DNA of 64,000 nt, from contig OZ014531.1 in assembly GCA_963966105.1 (NCBI GenBank), forward strand, positions 78,681,159-78,745,158, in the 5' to 3' direction. Positions 56,131 through 64,000 of this stretch are shown here, piece after piece. The stretch is from Volucella zonaria (taxonomy: Eukaryota > Arthropoda > Insecta > Diptera > Syrphidae). The position numbers and the translations under genes are program-made. How positions within the stretch are numbered: position 1 is the stretch's first letter; each line of letters starts with the position of its first letter. The notes below the pieces were generated by a model. That model was given only the letters and a program-made list of their open reading frames with translations, searched no databases and was not told where the DNA came from.

Positions 56131-58025
56131 AATAGCCTCGGATAAGGATGGATTCAGTGTTGACGACCCTAAAAAACGAACAAAGGACAACGACTTTCGG
56201 ATCTGCACGTCTAATGTTCTGACCTTGAGCAGGCCGCGTGCAGCCGAACAATTAGCGGAGGCCCTAGACTGCTATAAAGCAGATATCACCGACACCCAGG
56301 AAGTGGGGTAGGACGGGCCGGGCAAAAGAAAGATGAAAAACTGTGATGTTTACTACGATGAATACTATAGGGAACGTAAGCAGCAGACTTAGACAAGTGA
56401 GTGAACGCCTTATAACAATCCGTATCGAAGGTAAATTCGCTAACGTCAGCTTATATGCGCTCGCGCCCCAACAGACTAAGGACGAAAGTTTTTACGACAA
56501 AGCCTACGAGGAATGTCCGATGTACGACGTTTAAATCGTTTAAAACGATTCAATACCAAAATTGGAAAGGAGGACATCTTTGGTAGCACAATCGGAAGAC
56601 ATAGCCTATACGACACCACGTCTGGAAACGGACTTAAGCTAATCGATTTCGCGTGGGGGACGTAACGTTACTATAGCAAGTACACCTTCAAATCAACATG
56701 GCAGACATCAGATCGGCAAACTGTCAACCAGATTGATCATGTTGCGATCGACGTAAGCCACTTCTCAAGTATTTTAGATGTCAGAACATCCCAAGCGGCC
56801 AACATAAGCTCGGACCACTACCTAGCTGCAGCCAAGGTACGTCTAGGGATATCTCAGACGCCACAACAACGGCGAAATACTTTGAGGAAATTTAACGTTG
56901 AACGGTTGCAATCGCAACAAGACGCCAAAATCTTTGCCGATCGCGGAGCCTTCAACATCTCGAAAAGTCCCTTGCAGCCAGCATCAAGTGCTGAAGACCA
57001 GTAGCTTAGATGCCGAGATGCGATCAGAAATGCCGCAACTAACGTACTGGGTTTCACTCGCCTACCGCCACAAAACACCTGGTTTGATAAAGAATGCCGA
57101 CAAACATATGCAGCAAAACAGCATGTCTACAAAACGGCGCTGCACAAATGGACGAGTGCAGCTCGTGGGCTCTACGAGCAAAGAAGGAGGGAAGAACATC
57201 GGATTCTCCGGAGAAAAAGGAAAGAGCATGAGAAGCGCGATATCGACGAAATAGAGAAGTGTTACTCCAGGAAAAACATGACAGGGCATTAAGACTCGAA
57301 CGGAAACCGGTAGAGATGAACAAGGAAACCTTGCAGTAGAGATACAGTCGCTGCTGAGGATATGGAAAAACCATTTCCGCTGTCAGGCAGAGCGAACTAT
57401 TCAATATTGACGATGCAAGTCAAGAATTCCGCCCACCCGACCACAATGAAGTGTGGACAGCAATATCTAAACTAAAGTCGAACAATGTTGCCGGCCCGGA
57501 TGGCCTACCCACCGAACTATTTAGGGCAGTAGGACATGACTTGGTAGAGAGAAAACACCAACTTATTCCCAGGATTTGGTCGGCTGAGTGTATGCCAGAT
57601 GAATGGAACCGCTTTACAAGAAAGGAGAACCTCTAAACTGCGCCAACTATAGAGGAATCAGTCTCCTAAACATCGCATATAAGATCTTGTCTGCCGTGTT
57701 GTCTGAGCGCCTAAGCCTATTTGTCAACGATCTGATTGGACCCATAATTGATCAAATACGGCAGATCCTGGAGAACACCCAAGAAGTTCAGATCGATACT
57801 CACCACATTTTTATCGATTTTAAAGCCGCATCTGACAGCATCTACAGATACGAGCTATACAGAGCCACGTCTATCTTGGAACTCCTGCCTAGCTCGTCAG
57901 CTTCTGCTAGATGACGATGGAGAAAGCTCGTTGCTGCATCACAGTCGGTTATGACCTAACCGATACTTTTGATGTCAAAAAATGATTAAGAGAAGGCGAC
58001 GGGCTCTCATGTGATTTCTTCAATA

Positions 58026-58033
58026 TACGAGTA
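58026..58033. repeat. TACGAGTA: 6-bp insertion in RTE-A copy 7
   Basis: Copy 3 (34050-34080) reads TTCTTCAACATCATACTTGA here. Copy 7 reads the same-length stretch plus CGAGTA after TTCAATATA, then ATAATTGA. Confidence 0.8.
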
Positions 58034-58817
58034 ATAATTGAAAGAAGTGTGCAAAACTCAGAAGCCAAAACACGAGGTACGATCTTTCAAAAATTACTTA
58101 CATACGTCAACGATATTGATATTATTTGTAAAACACAGCTAGCTGTCACTGGAGCGTTTGTGAGTATAGGAACAAAAGCGGCAAAAATGGGTCTAGCCCA
58201 TCTGTCAACAAGTAGACAATCCACAAATCGGCCAGAATATCACAACCGACAGCTATAACTTTGAAGTAGTAAGGGACTTTGTTTACCTCAGCCCTGTTAT
58301 CACATCTGAAAACGACATCTCTTCAGAAATCAAACGAAGAATAACTCTTGCCAATCGCTGTTTCATTGGGCTGAGATGGCAGCTGTGTAGTAAGGCCCTT
58401 TCCCGAATAACCAATAAAACTCTATAAAAGACCCTTGTAATCCCAGATCTGCTCTATGGTTATATATATATGAAGATATCCTTGGTGGTTTTGAGAGAAA
58501 AATTCTTCGTAAGATACTGGGCCCCGTACGCGTTGATGGGTTCTGGGGGACACGATTCAACGATGAACTCTACGAGCTGCACAGCGACATCGACCTGGTC
58601 AAAAAACTGCGCATTGGGCGCTTGAGATTGCTGTAGACCAAATGAACACCAGCCCTTCAGCCCGCAGAGTCTTCGACTCTAATCCGGAGGGAGAACGCAG
58701 TCGAGGAAGGCCTCGGGCAACTTGGAGTGCGCAACTGGAGGCAGTTAGCCAAAGACCGCGCTGATTGAAGAGACTTATTAGTTGAGTCCCAGGCTCACCA
58801 CTGACTGTAGCGCCGCC

Positions 58818-58833
58818 TAAGTAAGTAAGTAAG
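58818..58833. repeat. (TAAG)4 tail of RTE-A copy 7
   Basis: Four TAAG units directly after the coding end. Copy 1 ends in the same units at 20358-20370. Short tandem repeats and almost no 3' UTR are typical of RTE-like LINEs. Confidence 0.8.
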
Positions 58834-58899
58834 TCCCAAAGATTTGTCGTTCAGTAAAAACATTAGAAAATCTATTTCAAATTTCAGCTGCCAACTTCT

Positions 58900-59650
58900 T
58901 GGCAATCACACTTCGTAGTCATCTCAGCCTTTCTAGATTACGCCATTTCTCCAAAGCACTCTACTCGGATTCAGATGGTATATCTCCCTGTGTTTTAGGG
59001 ACGTGTTCTTTCACACTAGCAGAACCACTTCGTAAGCTTTTTCATTAATCCAACTCTTTGGAGTGTTTTTTGTAAAGACGAAAAGCGGCATATTTTCAGC
59101 CCATCCTAAAATAAAGACGAATCTTCTTCCTCGAGATATACAGTACGGCTTTTGTGCATTTGGATTGATGAATCTCCTCTTTAATGGATTAGAAACTACC
59201 TTTCAGAGCGATCAATTCAAGTTGTCTTGGATGGTTTCAAGTCTCATATTCACAAGCTAAATGCTAGTGTGCCCCAGGATTGCATTCTGTCTCCGACACT
59301 CTTTTTAATTTTCATAAAGGGTCTCTTGTCTGCTCCGTCTAATCCAATATATTCGAGTATTCTAAGGTTTTCATATTCTTTTTCGGACTCACATCTCTGC
59401 TCTTCGGCTGCAGACCGGGAATAGCAGCGTATAATTGTAAATTCTAAAAACAAGAGCCAAACTAATTGAGGAGCCACCGGCCGTTTAGAGTTTAATACGT
59501 CCAAAATGGAATGAAATGCTGTCGTTAAAGTGAAATTTAAACTGCCAGCTTGATCCATTAATGGAATTGGGGTTGGCAAAACCGAAAAGCTTTCCACTGT
59601 CCGTATATGTCTTAATGGCAAGGCACACAATTTGCTCATTAAAACCTGCA
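58900..59650 (+). pseudogene. LINE RT fragment (CR1/Jockey-like)
   Basis: Readable blocks: IQYGFCAFG (59138-59164, degenerate QYGFR), SDQFKLSWMV...KLNASVPQDCILSPTLFLIFIKGLLSAPSNPI (59205-59350, with VPQG changed to VPQD and LSPTLFL kept), and a later FNTSKM...INGIGVGKTEKLS segment in another frame (59490-59610). The last matches the part of the RT after the catalytic box, where the asparagine-serine-lysine motif is conserved. The YADD box itself falls in a gap near 59360-59400. There are many stops. Confidence 0.6.
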
Positions 59651-59699
59651 AACATTCAAGACCAACGTTCGTTGTCCTTCCTGATTTTCCTTTTACATT

Positions 59700-60135
59700 T
59701 TAAAGGCACGTTCAACGTTTCTCGAATTTATTGCTCCTAATAATACAATTTCCCGAGGCCGTCAAAACAGGCGTTTGCTTCATCGAAGATCTCTTAATTC
59801 GACCCAAATCTTTTACCGCCGAGCCATTTCTCCATGTGTGGAAACAGCAAATAGTCGCAGTGGGCTACATCTGTAGAATATGATGGATGAGGAAGCGATT
59901 CGTAACCTAATTCATGCAATTTTACCAAATCGGCATCGAATCGATCCAACAGCTCTGCATATACATAATAGGCGCCGCTGATCGTTTTGCCAAGGTAATC
60001 GATGTGAATGACACAGCGCGCATCGCATAAAACTGTCGCCATAACCTTGTTAGCCGACAGACGCTATATCCAAATATTTTTGCAAAACTAAAATCACTGA
60101 TCCATGTGATAGCCTCTTCAAATTGGCGGACTTTT
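59700..60135 (-). pseudogene. Mariner M7: transposase C-terminal fragment (M2 family)
   Basis: The minus-strand frame 60042-59794 reads ATVLCDARCVIHIDYLGKTISGAYY, then KLHELGYESLPHPSYSTDVAHCDYLLFPHMEKWLGGKRFGSN. The second catalytic box is deleted and the third is degenerate (STDVAHCD). It aligns with M2 at 5400-5830. Confidence 0.65.
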
Positions 60136-60169
60136 ACTCATTTGCAACGTGACTGGGTCTAAATTTGTT

Positions 60170-60560
60170 TAAGTTGCCCCATGAAAAGCGATCTGGGGAA
60201 CACAAAGCGGAATCTACATATATTTTTGAAATATGATATGCCTACCACCGAGAAGTTCTCGAAGAAACCCTGTTGTAACCCCTGCGGTGTGTGCTGTAGC
60301 ACTATCTTGTCGGAACCATACTGGTCCGATACAACGCTTTATGGTCTGGTTTACCGCCTTGGTGATGGTATGTGAATCTTCATCGTCATCTTCTAAAAAA
60401 TATGGACCGACGACGAGTAAGAGGGCGTAATTGCCGCTAATATGGCGCTTTCGCGTTGTCCTTACGCCAAATTCGGCAGTTGTGCTTACTCACATATCTA
60501 TGATATTTAAATGGAAATATGACTGAAATGTTGGAATTATCATATCGGTGGCTAGTTGTA
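60170..60560 (-). pseudogene. Tc3-like transposase fragment
   Basis: The minus strand has an NCRIWRKDNAKAPY segment (about 60440-60485), the position after the first catalytic box in T1/T2-type transposases, and QYGSDKIVLQHTPQGLQQGFFENF near 60260-60330, matching a QDGATCH...LL-x-x-x-F stretch. Frames change between them. The flanks show no ends. Confidence 0.45.
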
Positions 60561-61477
60561 CGAATCTATTGGTACATCGTAGGCGTTGTTCTGCTTCCCG
60601 TGGTTATAATTCCTGGATCCATTCAATTTTTCATAGAAACAAGTTTTAAGATTCTCCTTCGCGATGTTTGTTATTGAGTATTACAGCAACGAGCAGAGGC
60701 ACATAGATCCTATATCTTACAGACTTAAAAGCTTCTTCCTTGCAAACAGGCTAATGAACATAGGTGATTAAGTTTCCTATCATATTGTACTAGGAAATCA
60801 AGCAGCATACAAATGCTGCCAGCATCTTCTTTGCAACAGTATCTAGAACGTGTTTCTTTTTTATTCTGCAACAAAAATACATAATAATATTAAGCAAAAC
60901 TTACAAGTCAAAATTGGCCCACTACTGGACTAATTCTGGTTCTCGAAGTTATTTTGAAAATGTAAGTGGCTTCTGGCTTATCAAAGAAAAATTACTGCAT
61001 CAAGTTTGAATTTTTTAATGACCATTCTGGGAATTCCCCTAAAAGAATTGATATCGGTTACACATCACAACTGCCCTTTGAATATGACGGAATAAACAAG
61101 GAAGACCTACTGAATTGGGGGTATCAGAAATCCCAAACTATAAACCTACAAGTTTAGGAAAAACAAAACAGGAAAATCCCCAAATATCTAATCTTCAACT
61201 ACAAAATAAAATAGAACCACCAATCATCTGAAAAATTTTATGACACAAGATTTTTCGTCTCCCAAACTGGGTTTACTGTTTCGGGATTTTGTGAATGTAG
61301 ATAAAATGGTTATAAGCCTTGTGTACCAGAATTGTTTTAACTCATTCTTCGATATTCACAGAACTTTTTGATTAGCAAAATCTCTGGCTTGAAACACGTT
61401 TTATTAGAAAAAACTCTGACAGAAGCTTGACATTGCGATGAATATGTTAACTATCTGGCAATAGATATGGGGCAATA
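60561..61477. other. No gene; possibly part of the BEL/Pao 3' LTR
   Basis: No coding region recognised. On the minus strand a purine-rich AGGTGGGCGGAA stretch ends at 61518, and TGTTGAAAAG begins at 61517, a plausible polypurine tract and LTR start for the adjacent BEL/Pao element. The other LTR end cannot be set from one copy. Confidence 0.35.
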
Positions 61478-61536
61478 GTGAGAACTATGTTAGCTTTTAT
61501 AATAATACTTTTCAACATTCCGCCCACCTCGTCCAG

Positions 61537-62103
61537 TTATTGTGACGAAGCCCCTGGCCGCCCACCGTGTTCATCCGTAGACTCATTGTCAATTAGAAGC
61601 ACCACCAACTTTGAGATAGCTCGTTTCAATATTGATGATTGTATACGGATCGTAGCTACTCGCACCAGAGCGTCGTCTCCAGAATGTACTTCCGAGACTC
61701 GGCCTAGTGGCCATTGAGTGGGTGGTGCACGTTCATCTCGAACAAGGACCAAGTCACCCGCTTTAATGTTCATTTTGGCTTGTTTCCACTTGTTTCTTAC
61801 CTGGAACTCATGTAAATACTTGCAGCTCCACCTTTTCCAAAAATTCTACTGCATTTGTTGGAGCTGTCTCCACCGTGAAAGTCTACCGGTCTGGATGTCC
61901 AACAAGTTTGGTTCCAGAGTGGTAGTGATGCTGCCACCCACCACGAAGTGCCCAGAGGTTAAGGCGGCTAAGTCATTGGGATCATCAGGCAGCGCTGACA
62001 GAGGTCTCGAATTAAGCACAGCTTCAATTTGCTTGAGAACGGTATAAATTTCCTCAAAAGTCAGACTTGCTTCGCCGATGGTTCGCTTCAGATTATGTTC
62101 CAT
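61537..62103 (-). pseudogene. BEL/Pao integrase C-terminal region and DUF5641-type domain
   Basis: Frame 62103-61846 has the integrase core end (SLTFEEIYTVLKQIEAVLNS, then RPLSALPDDPNDL and LTSGHFVVG). Frame 61773-61537 has the KAGDLVLVRDE...PTQWPLGRVSEVHSGDDALVRVATI stretch typical of DUF5641 at the end of BEL/Pao pol proteins, and stops at 61537. One or two frameshifts lie between, near 61780-61850. Confidence 0.85.
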
Positions 62104-62186
62104 GCTCTTGACGCCAGCCTTCCATATGCCTCCAAAGTTCGAAGACCCTGGTGTAATGAAATGCCATGGAATACGCGCGACTTCCT

Positions 62187-62725
62187 CTAACTGCTTCCGA
62201 AAAGCTGCAAAATCCTCCTTGAGAGCCGCATTTGCACCAGAAAATGTCGTTTCACAGTCGCTACACAGATCCTAGAGCTGTATCCTCTTGTGAAAAAGAA
62301 GCGTCGCAAAGCTGCAAGGAACGTCTCGGTGATCATGTCGCTCACGAGTTCAAGATGAATAGCTCTAGTGCTCAGGCAGAGAGCAACCCATCCTTTGTAA
62401 TTACGATGATTTCGGCCTTTTGTGGTTCGAATAGCGTAACGTCCAGCATAATCTAACCCAGAATACTTGAATAGAGCAGCAGCTGTACAATGAGGAGTGG
62501 GAGACTTCCCATAATTTGGGTTGTAATTAGTGGTTTCTGACGAAAACAAGTCAAACAACGACGAATGAACTTCTGAACTGAGGCCCGACCATCGATTATC
62601 CAATAGCGCCGTTGGAGAAAGTTCAGCGTTATTTGCTTGCCACCATGCATTGTACACGAATGTCCTTGATCTATAAGAAATCGTTCACACATTGGTAGCG
62701 AAGCATTTCTTAGTCGCTCATTCAA
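62187..62725 (-). pseudogene. BEL/Pao integrase zinc finger and core
   Basis: Frame 62725-62453 carries the HHCC-type zinc finger (H...H in DQGHSCTMHGGKQITL, then CLTC). Frame 62657-62187 carries the start of the catalytic core with DYAGRYAIRTTKGRNHRNYKG (first aspartate), CLSTRAIHLELVSDM and a FLAALRRFFFTRGY segment. The second and third catalytic positions are past a frameshift near 62280. Confidence 0.85.
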
Positions 62726-63102
62726 TCGTATGATGTCACTTTCGTCGATAATTGCATTAAGTTTTAGTAACTTGCTTTTTGAACTGATAGGCTTGCCTTG
62801 AGAGAGACAGGAAACTTCATTAGCAAAATGTATTTTTTGAACATACCTTATCCAGAAGTGTAAGGCTACTCGTCATTCAGAGGCTGTGCACCAGGGTGAT
62901 TTCGAATGTTGTCTTCCTAGTTTGATGTCAATAAAACGATGGCACCAGCATGTAACTCGAACTAATGTGTCGCTATTGGAGTATCTGCCGAGAAGACCCA
63001 GAGCTCCAACATTCCCTGTCAATTTGGATGGGGCTTGCGTAAGCAATGAAGTTATCTCAAGTACCTCTTTGACGTCGCAAAACTTGTTTCGGCCATTCGT
63101 TT

Positions 63103-63642
63103 TCATCTTTCATTAGCCAGTCTGGACCAGTCCACCATATGTCGAGGTTCATTACCGTCAATAGCTGTCAGCTCTTGGATCTTGGTAATCCAATTGGCAA
63201 CGTATTGTTTATGCTTTCTAGGATTTGACCGGATCCAGTTGAGAGTTGTGTTCGAGTCAGACCAGCAGTAAGTCGTAATTGACGTCAGCTTTAAGGTGTT
63301 GAGCATTATGGAAGCAACTTTCGAAACAAGAAGTGCTCCATTGAGTTCCAAACATGGGACGGTGATCTTCTTTAACGGTGCTACTTTAGTTTTGGCCATC
63401 AGAATCGACACTTTAATTTCACCATCAACTGTTTTGACTCGTAGATAGGCAATGGCAGCATAAGCAGAGGTAGACGCGTCGGAGAAAATATGTAGTTGGT
63501 AGTTCGAGCCCTCTGGTGACGAGAAAATCCATCTAGAGACCTTGATGTCATCTATCCACGGAAGCTCTTCTCGAAATTGAACCCAGTTCTGCTGATGAGG
63601 TTCCGGAAGTGGATCATCCCAGGAAATACCAGAAAGCCACAA
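63103..63642 (-). pseudogene. BEL/Pao RNase H-type domain
   Basis: A 179-codon open frame. WDDPLP and an LPW-x-DDIKVSRW stretch lead into LHIFSDASTSAYAAIAYLR (first RNase H aspartate). Then VAPLKKITVPCLELNGALL (glutamate), YCWSDSNTTLNWI (aspartate) and the end KHKQYVANWITKIQEL...HMVDWSRLANER follow. It is the best preserved piece of the element. Confidence 0.9.
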
Positions 63643-63753
63643 TTGTTGACAGATTATTTTACCAGTTATCAGGACTGGAGCCAGCAGGCAAGTTGGATCA
63701 TAAATTCTGGCGACATCGGAAAATTGTTGACGTTTTGTAATTGCTGACGAGAC

Positions 63754-64000
63754 TTATGTGACGTTCATCTTGTAGCCTTTGCAATTACTTTTACAATACC
63801 AGTAGATTCCAGATGCCTTGGTTTCACGGTCCAAAATCAGATCACAGCAAGGTTCGCTCAAATTGTCATTAGTGCTTATTCTTTTTTGAAACTCAGTCGA
63901 ATTTGAGTTCCATTTTCGTAGTAGGAAACCTGCTCTTTGTAGCAACTTCTGTACTTCTATCTGTAGTTGTTGAGTAGTCTCAACCGAATCAGTGCCATGG
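63754..64000 (-). pseudogene. BEL/Pao reverse transcriptase end, cut by the window
   Basis: The minus-strand frame from 63945 reads LQRAGFLLRKWNSN, the conserved stretch just after the RT catalytic region in BEL/Pao. Upstream codons up to 64000 (QLQIEVQKL-like) belong to the same frame. The YVDD box would lie beyond the window. Confidence 0.75.

Larger units (their letters stand above)
56140..58833 (+). mobile_element. RTE-A copy 7, nearly full length with (TAAG)n tail, coding region broken
   Basis: It starts before the endonuclease (LSRPRAAEQLAEALDCYKAD near 56225-56285). Further parts: the EN core KIGKEDIFGSTIGRHSLYD (56555-56615), the NQIDHVAID...SSDHYLAAAKV part (56730-56840), FNVERLQSQQDAK (56890), and a linker NTWFDKECRQ-like segment (57080). 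The RT has SKLKSNNVAGPDGLPTELF (57463-57525), MPDEWN, LNCANYRGISLLNIAYKILSAVLSERL (57633-57715), a DFKAASDSIYRYELYRA block (57817-57870), a YVNDIDII box (usual YADDIDII, first Asp gone), and SYNFEVVRDFVYLS. The end reads NWRQLAKDR-like and the stop lies 15-20 bases before the TAAG repeats. Large parts align with copies 1, 3 and 5. Confidence 0.85.
61478..64000 (-). mobile_element. BEL/Pao LTR retrotransposon, 3' part of pol, running off the window
   Basis: Domains run leftward in BEL/Pao order: RT end, RNase H, integrase zinc finger, integrase core, integrase C-terminal region and a DUF5641-type chromo-like end, then a candidate polypurine tract and LTR start at 61517. Frames change several times, so pol is broken. 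Gag, protease and most of the RT lie beyond 64000. Confidence 0.88.

Overview
The window is a mosaic of transposable elements and their remains from an insect genome. It looks like a fly, possibly tephritid-like, judged from the mix of Jockey, I/R1-like, CR1-like and RTE-like LINEs, mariner/Tc1 elements and a BEL/Pao element. Species cannot be assigned. I found no convincing host protein gene, rRNA or functional tRNA gene, and no CRISPR array. All but a few coding stretches are broken by stops or frameshifts.

Layout. 1-3917: a CR1/Jockey-like LINE (LINE-A, +) split by a mariner (M1). 3940-5080: two antisense LINE RT scraps. 5215-8275: antisense mariner M2 and two Tc3-like elements. 8276-11399: no gene. 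11400-13010: RTE-B (+) and a LINE tail (-). 13546-15890: a 64-bp inverted repeat enclosing mariner M3 (-), which holds a deleted irritans-like mariner M4 (+). 18590-20372: RTE-A copy 1. 20480-22180: I-like LINE (-). 24900-26773: RTE-A-like copy 2 (-), cut by a nearly complete 5.6-kb Jockey-type LINE at 26796-32417 with a 22-bp target duplication. 32810-37600: RTE-A copy 3 and smaller scraps. 37790-43279: CR1-like LINE-C (-), whose ORF1 is split by a nearly intact mariner, M6. 44035-51360: RTE-A copy 5 (-), I-like LINE (+) and RTE-A copy 6 (-). 51556-52684: mariner M5. 53560-60560: RTE-B (-), RTE-A copy 7 (+), and RT, mariner and Tc3-like scraps. 61478-64000: 3' part of a BEL/Pao element (-), running off the window.

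The most unusual signal is the 8-mer TACGAGTA (reverse complement TACTCGTA). I count 21 exact copies by eye, where base composition predicts roughly two or three. Where paralogous TE copies or well-conserved family motifs allow comparison, the site is an extra 6 bp (CGAGTA or CTCGTA) added at a TA, so TA becomes TA-CGAG-TA. That has the form of a Tc1/mariner excision scar, and the terminal repeats of M6 (41549-42818) begin with CGAG next to a TA duplication. My working hypothesis is that the M6 family, or short elements it mobilises, has peppered these older elements with four-base scars. The two youngest-looking elements, the Jockey and the BEL/Pao, contain no exact copy.
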